Assembly: GCA_017438265.1 (NCBI GenBank)
Contig: JAFRVZ010000023.1
Span: forward strand, 1-64,000
Direction of reading: 5' to 3'
Source of the DNA: Bacteroidales bacterium
GTDB lineage: Bacteria > Bacteroidota > Bacteroidia > Bacteroidales > UBA932
DNA: 64,000 nt
This document shows, piece after piece, positions 51,927-59,718 of this stretch. Under the pieces are notes generated by a model that did no database searches, was not told where the DNA came from, and saw nothing but the letters and a program-made list of their open reading frames with translations. Position 1 is the first letter of the stretch. Each line of letters opens with the position of its first letter. Both the position numbers and the translations under genes were made by a program.

Positions 51927-52418
51927 ATGAAACAGAAGATTAACAAAGCATGGACGTGGATGCTCGGGGGGCTGATGGGCCTGCTGGGGTTTGCGGGCTG
52001 CAAGGGGGTGGACCCTGACTCGTGGTCTCAGGGGTTGTTGATGTATGGACCGCCCCCCGGGGAGTATAAGATACTTGAGTACAAGTTTGTCGGAGAGGCT
52101 ACGGATGCAACCGGGAAGGGGATTGAGGGGATCCGGGTCGTGTTCGCGCCGTTCGGGCTGTCCAGCCCGGAAGGGAAGGAGGTGAACGATACGCTGTATA
52201 CGGGATCTTCCGGGAAGATTGAAAAAGTCTATAAGACGCCCGCGCAATTCCTGGTGTGCAGTGCTACGGAGGTGGAGTTTGCCGACGTGGACGGTGCGGC
52301 GAACGGGGAATTTGAGACGTCGGTGCTGAAGAGGAAAGAGATTCAGGTCTTCGACTCGTCGACTCCTTCCGAACTTGTCACGGTCAAGGCGAAGGCGCAG
52401 ATGAAAGCAAAGGAGTAA
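51927..52418 (+). CDS. rSAM-associated putative lipoprotein 1
   Basis: A 163-residue lipoprotein; ATG 51927 is chosen because it gives MKQKINKAWTWMLGGLMGLL with lipobox LGFAGC (Cys25), identical in design to the next gene. The mature part is one beta-sandwich-like domain (YKFVGEATDATGKGIEGIRV, VFAPFG), with EVNDTLYTGSSGKIEKVYK (NDTLYT 87-92) and TEVEFADVDGAANGEFETS. From memory this fits the small lipoproteins of the Bacteroidota rSAM/lipoprotein system (TIGRFAM type). It ends 3 bp before the second copy. Position 93 is Gly, whereas the other two have Asp after NDTLYT. Confidence 0.88.
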   Translation: MKQKINKAWTWMLGGLMGLLGFAGCKGVDPDSWSQGLLMYGPPPGEYKILEYKFVGEATDATGKGIEGIRVVFAPFGLSSPEGKEVNDTLYTGSSGKIEKVYKTPAQFLVCSATEVEFADVDGAANGEFETSVLKRKEIQVFDSSTPSELVTVKAKAQMKAKE

Positions 52419-52421
52419 GCG

Positions 52422-52892
52422 ATGAAACAGAAGATTAACAAAGCATGGACGTGGATGCTCGGGGGGCTGATGGGCCTACTGGGGTTTTCGTCGTGCGACC
52501 CTTTTGGGGCGATTAGATATGAGTACGGGGCGCCGTATGCGGATTACAAGGTAGTCGGGGAAGTGAAGGATGAGGCGGGGAAGCCGGTCGAGGGGATTCG
52601 GGTGGTGGTTGCGCCGTGGGGACGGGATTCTGAGTCGGCGCCGTGGGTCAACGATACGCTCTATACCGACCGGGCCGGAAAGGTTGCGGGGGAATTGGAG
52701 GTCGATGGGATCGGGGATAATATGGAGGTGGAGTTTGCCGATGTGGACGGGCCGGAGAACGGGTCTTTTGAGCCGTTGCTTTTGAAACGTAGCGATCTGA
52801 AGATTACCCAGACCAAGGAGGGTGACAAGAGCTGGTACCAGGGTGAATATACAATCGAGGCGAAGGCGCGGCTGAAGAAGAAGGCGGAATGA
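52422..52892 (+). CDS. rSAM-associated putative lipoprotein 2
   Basis: A 156-residue paralogue of lipoprotein 1. The signal peptide is residue-for-residue identical for the first 22 positions and the lipobox is LGFSSC (Cys25). The mature domain repeats the pattern ADYKVVGEVKDEAGKPVEGI, RVVVAPWG, VNDTLYTDRAGKVAGELE (NDTLYT 77-82) and MEVEFADVDGPENGSFEPLL, ending Lys/Ala-rich. The fold looks like a carboxypeptidase-regulatory/transthyretin-like beta-sandwich. The gene overlaps the radical SAM gene by 4 bp (ATGA), so its translation is coupled to that enzyme, which makes it a strong candidate substrate or partner. Confidence 0.9.
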   Translation: MKQKINKAWTWMLGGLMGLLGFSSCDPFGAIRYEYGAPYADYKVVGEVKDEAGKPVEGIRVVVAPWGRDSESAPWVNDTLYTDRAGKVAGELEVDGIGDNMEVEFADVDGPENGSFEPLLLKRSDLKITQTKEGDKSWYQGEYTIEAKARLKKKAE

Positions 52893-53962
52893 TGGAGCGG
52901 CTGGGACTCAGGCGTCGCCTGGCGCTGGATATTACGCGGAAGCTGCGGGCCCCGCTGGCTCAGGAGCATCCGCTGCGGCAGCTGTTCTGGGAGTGTACGC
53001 TGCGCTGCAACCTTTCCTGCCGCCACTGCGGAAGCGACTGCAAGGCGACGGCGGGCTGCAAGGACATGCCGGTCGCGGATTTCGCGCGCGTGCTGGATTC
53101 GGTCGCGGCGGCGACGGACCCCCACAAGGTGATGGTCAATGTGACCGGCGGGGAGCCGCTGGTGCGCGCCGACCTGGAGCAGTGCGGACGGGTGATTTAT
53201 GAGAAGGGCTTCCCGTGGGGGATGGTGACGAACGGGCTGCTGCTGACGCCGGAGCGCTATCAGGGGCTGCTGCGCAGCGGGCTGCGTTCGATGACGGTTT
53301 CCCTGGACGGGATCGGGGAGGACCACGACTGGATGCGCGGGCGGAAAGGCGCGTACGAGCGGGCGCTGGCGGCGATCAGGATGGTGGTGGATTCGGGGGA
53401 GATTGCCTTTGACGTCGTGACCTGCGTGACCCGGCGCAATTTCTCAAAGCTGGACCAGATCAAGGAGCTGTTGATCGGCGTCGGGCTGAAGGAGTGGCGC
53501 CTGTTTACCGTGTTCCCGATGGGGCGCGGGGCGGACCCGGAGATGCAGATTTCGAACGGGCAGTTCCGCGCGCTGATGGAGTTCATCAAGGGGACGCGCC
53601 GGGAGGGCCGCATCAAGGCGAGTTATGGCTGCGAGGGCTTCCTGGGCCATTACGAGGGCGACGTGCGCGACCATTTCTATCTGTGCAACGCCGGCGTGAC
53701 GGTCGGCGGCGTGCTTTGCGACGGGTCCATCTCCGCCTGCACCAGCATCCGCTCCGACTACCACCAGGGCAACATCTACGCGGATGACTTCATGGAGGTC
53801 TGGAACACGCGGTTCCAGCCGTACCGCGACCGCAGCTGGATGAAGAAGGATGCCTGCGGCGACTGCCGCTTCTGGAAGTACTGCCTCGGCAACGGGATGC
53901 ACCTGCGCGACGGCGACGGGAATCTGGTCCGCTGCCACCTGCAACGGCTGGAAAACGAATAA
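52889..53962 (+). CDS. Radical SAM/SPASM protein of the rSAM/lipoprotein system
   Basis: A 357-residue enzyme. The [4Fe-4S]-SAM site is Cys40-Cys44-Cys47 (CNLSCRHC), followed by VNVTGGEPLVRADL and SMTVSLDGIGEDHDWMRG of the partial TIM barrel. The C-terminal part has a Cys set consistent with SPASM auxiliary clusters: Cys248, Cys266, Cys277, Cys284, Cys323, Cys326, Cys332 and Cys349 (ACGDCRFWKYC). SPASM enzymes often modify peptides or proteins. The gene is embedded between lipoprotein genes 2 and 3 with a 4-bp overlap to lipoprotein 2, so modification of one or more lipoproteins is the natural hypothesis. The chemistry is unknown. There is no signal peptide, so it acts in the cytoplasm before export. 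Confidence 0.92.
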   Translation: MMERLGLRRRLALDITRKLRAPLAQEHPLRQLFWECTLRCNLSCRHCGSDCKATAGCKDMPVADFARVLDSVAAATDPHKVMVNVTGGEPLVRADLEQCGRVIYEKGFPWGMVTNGLLLTPERYQGLLRSGLRSMTVSLDGIGEDHDWMRGRKGAYERALAAIRMVVDSGEIAFDVVTCVTRRNFSKLDQIKELLIGVGLKEWRLFTVFPMGRGADPEMQISNGQFRALMEFIKGTRREGRIKASYGCEGFLGHYEGDVRDHFYLCNAGVTVGGVLCDGSISACTSIRSDYHQGNIYADDFMEVWNTRFQPYRDRSWMKKDACGDCRFWKYCLGNGMHLRDGDGNLVRCHLQRLENE

Positions 53963-53974
53963 AACGAATATGGT

Positions 53975-54427
53975 ATGAAAACAATCCAATCCTGGTGGGC
54001 GTGGCTGCTCGGGACGGTTGTCTCGATGCTGGGGTTCTCCGCCTGCAACAATGTTCTTGATATGTACGGGTGCCCTCCGGGGACCTATGATTATCTTCGT
54101 GATGAGGTAACAGTCAAAGCTGAAGTGGTGAATACGGAGGGGCGGGTCGTACGCGGTTGCCAGGTGGTGGTGGCCCCGGATGGTTTTCACGAAGGGGCGA
54201 TAACGGAGAAGAACGATACGCTCTATACCGATTTTTATGGCAGGGCGGAGGGGACCTATAAACTGAGTTTGGAGGAACTCAAAACGGCGGAAATCAAATT
54301 CGAAGGGGCGGAACCGGACAGTGGTTATGAACAGCAGACGTTACAGATCCTTCCTCTCATTCCAAGGCTGGACAATACCTATCATATCATCGACATCACA
54401 GTCGAATTGCAGAAGAAGGCGGAGTAA
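53975..54427 (+). CDS. rSAM-associated putative lipoprotein 3
   Basis: A 150-residue lipoprotein with signal MKTIQSWWAWLLGTVVSMLG and lipobox LGFSAC (Cys24). It is more divergent than the other two but keeps CPPGTYDY, VKAEVVNTEGRVVRGCQVVV, APDG and EKNDTLYTDFYGRAEGTYKL (NDTLYT 80-85), then AEIKFEGAEPDSGYEQ. Cys33 and Cys62 are extra. It begins 12 bp after the radical SAM gene and is the last gene of the cassette; the next gene is convergent, 13 bp away. Confidence 0.87.
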   Translation: MKTIQSWWAWLLGTVVSMLGFSACNNVLDMYGCPPGTYDYLRDEVTVKAEVVNTEGRVVRGCQVVVAPDGFHEGAITEKNDTLYTDFYGRAEGTYKLSLEELKTAEIKFEGAEPDSGYEQQTLQILPLIPRLDNTYHIIDITVELQKKAE

Positions 54428-54440
54428 GGAGCGGGAAGTG

Positions 54441-56219
54441 TCAGATCGCTTCGGTCTTGTCGCGGAGCCAGAGGGCGACCTCGGCGGGGAGGCGCGGGGC
54501 GAGGGTGCGGAAGACGCGCTCGTTGTAGGCGTTCAGCCAGCGCACCTCGTCGGCCGACAGGAGTTCCTTCAGGACCGCGGATGTATCAAAATGACATAGC
54601 GTCAGGGTTTCGAATTCACGCCAGCGGCCGAATTCGTTCTCGCCGGCGTCGCGGCAGAGGATGAGGTTCTCGTGGCGGACGCCGTGCAGGCCTTCGCGGT
54701 AGATGCCGGGCTCGTCCGAGCAGATCATGCCCGGCAGGAGGGGCTGGCGGTTGAAGTTCTGGCGGATGTCCTGGGGGCCTTCGTGGACGCCGAGGAAGAA
54801 GCCGACGCCGTGGCCGGTGCCGTGGCCGAAGCTGCGTTTCGTCCGCCAGAGCGGCCCGCGCGCCAGCGCGTCGAGCTGGCAGCCGGCCGTCCCGGCCGGG
54901 AACACCGCCATCGCGAGGCCGATGTGGCCTTTCAGGACGAGGGTGTAATCTTCCATTTCCTGCTGCGTGCAGGGTCCCAGGGGGACGGTGCGGGTGATGT
55001 CGGTCGTGCCGAAGAGGTACTGGCCGCCGGAGTCGCAGAGGTAGAGGCCGCGGGGCTGCAGGAGGGGGGCATTCTCCCGCGGGGTGATGTAGTGGGGCAG
55101 CGCCGCGCCCGGCCCGTAGGCGGAGATGGTCTCGAAGCTGTCGCCGCGGTAGCCGGGGATGGCGGCGCGGAGGGCGCCGAGCTTGCAGGCGGCGTCCCAC
55201 TCCGTGACAGGCTCTCCCGCCTCGAGCGCCTGCTCCAGCCACCAGAGGAACTGCTCCATCGCGAGGCCGTCTTCCAGGTGGGCTTCCCGCATCCCTTCGA
55301 TCTCGACGGGGTTCTTGACCGCCTTCCAGAGGCCGACGGGCGAGGTCCCGCAGATGAGCGAATCCGGGTCCAGGAGGTTGTAGATATGGTAATTCAGGGT
55401 ATCCGGATCCACGAACAGTCGCCCCGGGCCTTCCGCGAGGCAGACGGGCAGCTCGTCGTACGGCAGGACGTCGACGTCCGGCAGGTCCGGGACCTCCTGG
55501 CGGGCGTTCTTGCGCACGAACCAGCGCGCCCCTTCCCGGTCCACCAGCAGGTAGGAGATTGCCATCGGATTGTAGGCGATGTCCGACGCGCGGACGTTCA
55601 GCAGCCAGGCGATCTCGTCGAGGGCGGAGAGGAGCGCGGCGTCGCAGGCCTGCGCGGCCAGGAAGCCGCGCAGCCGGGCGAGTTTGCGCTCCCGGCTCTC
55701 CCCGACGACCTCCTCCGGGACCTCGTACACCGCGGTCGCCGGGATCGCCGGCCGGTCCTCCCAGAGGTCGTCCAGCAGGTCCGGGACGCTGACGATGCGG
55801 ACTTCGGTGTCCTCGCCGAAGGCCGCGCGGAGCCCTTCGATGCCGCTGACCTGCTGGCAGAGGCCGTCCACGGCGATGTGGACCGTGTTCCGGCCCGGGA
55901 AGGCCTGCGTCGCCAGCCACTCCGGAATCAGGACCTGCTCCGGGACGCGGGTCTTGTGGAGTTCGACCCCGGTCCCGTCGAGCTGGGCGAGGGCCTGGAT
56001 GAAGTAGCGGGTGTCGGTCCAGAGGCCGGCGTGGTCCGCCGTGATCACGAGGTCGCCGGCCTCTCCGGTGAAGCCGGAGAGCCACCGGACCTGCTTCCAG
56101 CGGTCCGCCGGGTATTCGCTGCTGTGGGGGTCGGATCCGCCGATGATGACGGCGTCCCAACGGCTGCGCGCCATCATCTCCCGCAGGCGCGCGATCCGGG
56201 TCTGGTAGATATTTTCCAT
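54441..56219 (-). CDS. M24 Xaa-Pro aminopeptidase (APP1-like, long form)
   Basis: A 592-residue enzyme starting MENIYQTRIARLREMMARSR; an earlier in-frame ATG (56273) lies before the promoter box and is unlikely. Two creatinase-type N-terminal domains (about 1-310) precede the pita-bread catalytic domain: LYLCDSGGQYLFGTTDITRT gives the two Asp ligands, FGHGTGHGVGFFLGVHEGPQ the His ligand and His cluster, ICSDEPGIYREGLHG and VRHENLIL the Glu ligands. All five metal ligands are present. It removes N-terminal residues before proline. It is monocistronic and convergent with the rSAM cassette. Confidence 0.94.
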   Translation of the reverse strand: MENIYQTRIARLREMMARSRWDAVIIGGSDPHSSEYPADRWKQVRWLSGFTGEAGDLVITADHAGLWTDTRYFIQALAQLDGTGVELHKTRVPEQVLIPEWLATQAFPGRNTVHIAVDGLCQQVSGIEGLRAAFGEDTEVRIVSVPDLLDDLWEDRPAIPATAVYEVPEEVVGESRERKLARLRGFLAAQACDAALLSALDEIAWLLNVRASDIAYNPMAISYLLVDREGARWFVRKNARQEVPDLPDVDVLPYDELPVCLAEGPGRLFVDPDTLNYHIYNLLDPDSLICGTSPVGLWKAVKNPVEIEGMREAHLEDGLAMEQFLWWLEQALEAGEPVTEWDAACKLGALRAAIPGYRGDSFETISAYGPGAALPHYITPRENAPLLQPRGLYLCDSGGQYLFGTTDITRTVPLGPCTQQEMEDYTLVLKGHIGLAMAVFPAGTAGCQLDALARGPLWRTKRSFGHGTGHGVGFFLGVHEGPQDIRQNFNRQPLLPGMICSDEPGIYREGLHGVRHENLILCRDAGENEFGRWREFETLTLCHFDTSAVLKELLSADEVRWLNAYNERVFRTLAPRLPAEVALWLRDKTEAI

Positions 56220-56237
56220 TTCGTGCCTTTCGTTTCC

Positions 56238-56245
56238 CAAATTTA
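56238..56245 (-). promoter_or_regulatory. -7 box for the M24 aminopeptidase gene
   Basis: TAAATTTG on the minus strand ends 18 bases before ATG 56219. A TTTA lies at the -33 distance. The same gap holds TACCTTTA (56258-56265, plus strand), a candidate -7 box for the esterase gene at 56310. Confidence 0.55.
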
Positions 56246-56309
56246 GGAAATAATTCCTACCTTTAAAGGACAATCCTACCGATTGATAACCACTAAACCA
56301 ATAACCTCA

Positions 56310-57440
56310 ATGAAAAAATTACTGATTACCCTCGCTGCGGCCCTGCTCTTCGCGGGCGCAGCCTCCGCCCAGGAGCTTGCCAACTTCCAGCGCCAGGCGC
56401 CGGTCGTCTCCCCCGAAGTCTCCGGAGGCAAGGTGACCTTCCGCCTCAATGCCAACTACGCCACGTATGTCAAGCTCGCCGGCAACTGGACCCGCGAGCA
56501 GTATGACATGCAGAAAGGCGAGAACGGCATCTGGTCCGTCACGATCGACGCCCCGGAACCGGAAATCTATACCTACAACTTCATCGTGGACGGCGTCTCC
56601 GTCAACGACCCGGTGAACTACATGGTCCAGCGCGACGGTACCCGCTACCTCAACATGCTCTTCATCCCCGGCGAGCGCTCGGAGAACTACAACGAGTGCA
56701 GCCAGCGCGGTACGGTCAGCGCCGTCTGGTATGACAGCCAGATCCTCGGCATCAACCGCCGCATGATGGTCTATACCCCCTACGGCTACGAGAAGAACAA
56801 GAACCAGAAGTACCCGGTCCTCTACCTCCTCCACGGCGGTGGCGGCGACGAGGAAGCCTGGAGCTCGATGGGCCGTGCCGCCCAGATCCTCGACAACCTG
56901 ATCGAGAAGGGCAAGGCGGTCCCGATGATCGTCGTGATGCCGAACGGCAACCCGAACCAGCAGGCCGCCGCGACGATGGGCCTCCCGACGATCCAGCTCG
57001 ACCGCACCGACCCGAAGTTCGCGAACGCCTACGTGACCAGCCTCGTGAAGGAAATCATCCCCTTCATCGAGAAGAACTACCGCGCCATCCCGAAGCCGGC
57101 TTCCCGCGCGATTTCCGGCCTGTCGATGGGCGGCGGCCACACGACCTCCGCGACGGCCCTCTTCCCCGGCACCTTCGCCTACATCTGCCCCCTGAGCTGC
57201 GGCATCCGTGAAAGCGACCACCTCGACGCGGACCTCCAGGGCATCAAGAAAGCCGGCTACAAGCTCTACTGGGTCGGCTGCGGCAGCGACGACGCCCTCG
57301 CCTACCAGAACACCAAGGTCCTCGACGCGGCCCTGACCCGCAACGGCATGGAGCATACGACCTTCATCAGCGCGAACGGCCACGAGTGGCGCAACTGGCG
57401 TCTGTACCTCAACACCTTCGCCCCGCTGCTCTTCAAGTAG
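56310..57440 (+). CDS. Secreted esterase, CE1/esterase-D type with N-terminal CBM48-like domain
   Basis: A 376-residue protein; ATG 56310 gives MKKLLITLAAALLFAGAASA with clean cleavage at AQE. Residues of about 28-115 form an Ig-like/CBM48-like domain (VTFRLNANYATYVKLAGNWT, YTYNFIVDGVSVNDPVNYM). The alpha/beta hydrolase (about 130-376) has PVLYLLHGGGGDEEAWSSMG (oxyanion region), SGLSMGGGHT (nucleophile Ser in GLSMGG) and a late GHEWRNWRLYL with the catalytic His. Feruloyl and acetyl-xylan esterases share this layout, so plant-cell-wall ester removal is likely. A bidirectional terminator follows. Confidence 0.92.
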   Translation: MKKLLITLAAALLFAGAASAQELANFQRQAPVVSPEVSGGKVTFRLNANYATYVKLAGNWTREQYDMQKGENGIWSVTIDAPEPEIYTYNFIVDGVSVNDPVNYMVQRDGTRYLNMLFIPGERSENYNECSQRGTVSAVWYDSQILGINRRMMVYTPYGYEKNKNQKYPVLYLLHGGGGDEEAWSSMGRAAQILDNLIEKGKAVPMIVVMPNGNPNQQAAATMGLPTIQLDRTDPKFANAYVTSLVKEIIPFIEKNYRAIPKPASRAISGLSMGGGHTTSATALFPGTFAYICPLSCGIRESDHLDADLQGIKKAGYKLYWVGCGSDDALAYQNTKVLDAALTRNGMEHTTFISANGHEWRNWRLYLNTFAPLLFK

Positions 57441-57481
57441 CCCCTGCGTTTTTCGCAGGACGCTGATTATCACCGTATAGA

Positions 57482-57516
57482 AAAAAGGACTTCTGCAATT
57501 TGCAGAAGTCCTTTTT
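57482..57516. terminator. Bidirectional intrinsic terminator
   Basis: The 11-bp stem GGACTTCTGCA/TGCAGAAGTCC (57487-57497, 57501-57511) has A-runs on one side and T-runs on the other, so it serves the esterase gene (plus) and sdhC (minus). Confidence 0.92.
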
Positions 57517-57552
57517 GTATGTGGCTAAAGATCAGCGAGTTGCGAAAAACGC

Positions 57553-58278
57553 TTACAGGAGGATCCGGGCCTGGATGAAGGCGTTGATCGCGGTAACCGC
57601 GAAGGCGCCGCAGATCAGCGTGGAAACGATGGCGGCGATGACCTTGAGGCGCTTGAACCAGGTCTTGCCGTTCCAGCCGACGGTTTGGAACATGCTCCAG
57701 AAACCGTGGGTCATATGGAGCCAGATTGCGACGAACCAGACCAGGTAGAGGAGGAGGACCCACCATTTGCCGAAGGTCACCATCAGCAGGAGGTAGGGGT
57801 TGTTCTCATACGTGCCGACGCCGAACATCTCGGGGAGCTGCATCTTGGCCCAGAAGTGGGTCAGGTGGAAGCCGAGGAGGCCGAGGACGATGATGCCGAG
57901 GACGAGCATGTTGCTGGCGGCCCAGGAGTCGGATTTCGCCTTGCTCGGGACTTCGTAGCGCTTCAGGCCGCCGCGGGCCTTCATGTTCTGCCAGGTCAGC
58001 CAGCCGCCGTAGACGATGTGGACGACGAAGCCCAGCGCGAGGACGGGGACCATGATGGAGATGAATCCCGTGGACATGAAGTCGCAGCCGAGCTTGAAGA
58101 GGCCGTCGCCGGCGGAGAAGAGCTTTTCATCCGCGGCGGCGACGCCGAATTTTCCGGTCATGGAGTCGATGACCGAGAAGAAGTTGATGGTCGCGTGGAT
58201 GAGCAGGAAGAGGATAAGGAAGGCTCCGGAGATACTCTGGATAAACTTTCTGCCGATGGAGGAGTTGAAGATAAACAT
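57553..58278 (-). CDS. sdhC: Succinate dehydrogenase/fumarate reductase cytochrome b subunit
   Basis: A 241-residue membrane subunit of the Bacteroidota (class B) type with five helices. ATG 58278 (MFIFNSSIGRKFIQSISGAF) is the family start. Heme-ligating His candidates lie in LLIHATINFF, VVHIVYGGWL, LGFHLTHFW and WLHMTHGFWS. It passes electrons between quinones and the SdhAB subunits. The genes for SdhA and SdhB, which usually follow directly, are absent here: a terminator and an esterase gene come next instead. Length is standard. Confidence 0.94.
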   Translation of the reverse strand: MFIFNSSIGRKFIQSISGAFLILFLLIHATINFFSVIDSMTGKFGVAAADEKLFSAGDGLFKLGCDFMSTGFISIMVPVLALGFVVHIVYGGWLTWQNMKARGGLKRYEVPSKAKSDSWAASNMLVLGIIVLGLLGFHLTHFWAKMQLPEMFGVGTYENNPYLLLMVTFGKWWVLLLYLVWFVAIWLHMTHGFWSMFQTVGWNGKTWFKRLKVIAAIVSTLICGAFAVTAINAFIQARILL

Positions 58279-58282
58279 AACG

Positions 58283-58290
58283 CAAATATA
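58283..58290 (-). promoter_or_regulatory. -7 box next to the sdhC start
   Basis: TATATTTG on the minus strand, a perfect TAnnTTTG, ends 4 bases before ATG 58278. The message would be leaderless or nearly so. No TTTG is clear at -33. Confidence 0.55.
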
Positions 58291-58324
58291 ACGTCTTTCT
58301 TGCAAGTTTCATAAATTTTCTTCG

Positions 58325-58332
58325 TAAATTTG
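58325..58332 (+). promoter_or_regulatory. -7 box for pyrH
   Basis: TAAATTTG lies 48 bases before the pyrH ATG at 58381, in the divergent sdhC-pyrH gap. Confidence 0.6.
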
Positions 58333-58380
58333 TTCCCGTTCAAAACCGCCTCCGAGGGCGGTAAAATACGGAAATTGCGT

Positions 58381-59085
58381 ATGTATAAAAGGGTATTGCT
58401 GAAACTGAGCGGAGAGAGCCTGGGAGGCCCTTCGGGAAAAGGTATCGATGAGGCCAGCCTGAATGCGGCGGCCGCCGAAATCGCCGCTGCGGTGCGGGAA
58501 GGGATGCAGGTCGCCATCGTGAACGGCGGCGGCAACATCTTCCGCGGCCTGCAGGGCGTCGGAAAGGGTTTCGACCGCGTGAACGGCGACAAGATGGGCA
58601 TGCTCGCGACGGTGATCAACTCCCTCGGCCTTGCGATGGCGATCCGCTCGCAGGGCATTCCGGCGGAGGTTTTCACGGCGACGCCGATGGAGCCGATCGC
58701 GCGCTACTATGTCCGCGAGGCGGCGGTGAAGTTCCTCGAGTCGGGCGGCGTCGCGCTGATCGCCGGCGGTACCGGCAATCCCTTCTTCACGACGGACTCC
58801 GGCGCCGCGCTCCGCGCCCTCGAGATCGGCGCCGACGCGCTGCTGAAGGGGACCCGCGTGGACGGCGTCTATACCGCCGACCCGGAGAAGGACCCGACCG
58901 CGACGAAATACGACGAGCTCACATTTGGCAAGGCGATTGCAGAGCGGCTGCGGGTAATGGACCAGACGGCCTTCGCCCTGTGCGAAGACGGGGACATGCC
59001 CGTCATCGTCTTCGACATGACGCGCCCCGGCAACCTGACCCGGATCCTCCGCGGCGAAGCGGTTGGAACGCTGGTCCATAAATAG
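58381..59085 (+). CDS. pyrH: UMP kinase
   Basis: A 234-residue amino-acid-kinase-fold enzyme that phosphorylates UMP to UDP. The ATG at 58381 gives MYKRVLLKLSGESLGGPSGK with the N-terminal KLSGE motif; VAIVNGGGNIFRG, FLESGGVALIAGGTGNPFFT and TTDSGAALRALEIGADALLK are all conserved. Length is normal (about 235-240). It sits directly before frr, a conserved pair linking pyrimidine metabolism and translation genes in many bacteria. Confidence 0.96.
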   Translation: MYKRVLLKLSGESLGGPSGKGIDEASLNAAAAEIAAAVREGMQVAIVNGGGNIFRGLQGVGKGFDRVNGDKMGMLATVINSLGLAMAIRSQGIPAEVFTATPMEPIARYYVREAAVKFLESGGVALIAGGTGNPFFTTDSGAALRALEIGADALLKGTRVDGVYTADPEKDPTATKYDELTFGKAIAERLRVMDQTAFALCEDGDMPVIVFDMTRPGNLTRILRGEAVGTLVHK

Positions 59086-59110
59086 GTAAATAACTAAAAC
59101 TGATAATGTT

Positions 59111-59680
59111 ATGTTGACTGAAAAAGCAAAGGAAATCGTTGCGAATGCCGACAGCAAGATGCAGGACGCGATCAACTTCCTCGAGGAGGACCTCAAGACC
59201 TACCGCGTCGGCAAGGCCAACCCGTCCATCTTCAACAACGTGATGGTCAATTACTACGGCTCGATGACCCCGGTGCCGCAGGTGGCTTCCGTGGCGAGCC
59301 CGGACGCGAAGACGCTGACGATCCAGCCCTGGGAGCGGAGCCTGATCCCCGCGGTCGAGAAGGCGATTCTCGACGCGAACCTCGGCCTGACCCCCTCGAA
59401 CAACGGCGAAATCATCCGCTGCACCGTCCCGGCCCTGACCGAGGAGCGCCGCCGCGAGCTGATCAAGAAGGCCGGCGCCGCCGGTGAGAACACCAAGGTG
59501 GCCGTCCGCGGCGTCCGTCGCGACGCAATCGACCAGCTCAAGAAGGCCCAGAAGAACGACGGACTCTCCGAGGACGCCGAGAAAGAGGCCGAGGAGGAGG
59601 TCCAGAAACTGACCGACAAGCACGTCAAGGCTGTCGATGCGGTGATCGCCGCCAAGGAAAAAGACATCATGACCGTCTAG
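59111..59680 (+). CDS. frr: Ribosome recycling factor
   Basis: A 189-residue protein, at the family length. KMQDAINFLEEDLKTYRVGK is the first helix, ASPDAKTLTIQPWERSLIPA and AILDANLGLTPSNNGEIIRC form domain II, and LTEERRRELIKKAGAAGENT with VRGVRRDAIDQLKKAQKNDG completes the three-helix bundle. With EF-G it splits post-termination ribosomes. It follows pyrH by 25 bp and is ended by a hairpin-T terminator. Confidence 0.97.
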   Translation: MLTEKAKEIVANADSKMQDAINFLEEDLKTYRVGKANPSIFNNVMVNYYGSMTPVPQVASVASPDAKTLTIQPWERSLIPAVEKAILDANLGLTPSNNGEIIRCTVPALTEERRRELIKKAGAAGENTKVAVRGVRRDAIDQLKKAQKNDGLSEDAEKEAEEEVQKLTDKHVKAVDAVIAAKEKDIMTV

Positions 59681-59684
59681 CCTG

Positions 59685-59715
59685 AGAAGCTGTCCGGCAG
59701 GGCAGCTTTCTTTTT
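59685..59715 (+). terminator. Intrinsic terminator between frr and dus
   Basis: GAAGCTGTCC pairs with GGGCAGCTTTC around a short GGCA loop and is followed by TTTTT. The dus start codon (59719) lies directly after the T-run, so dus is either read through or has its own start within frr. Confidence 0.7.
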
Positions 59716-59718
59716 GGG

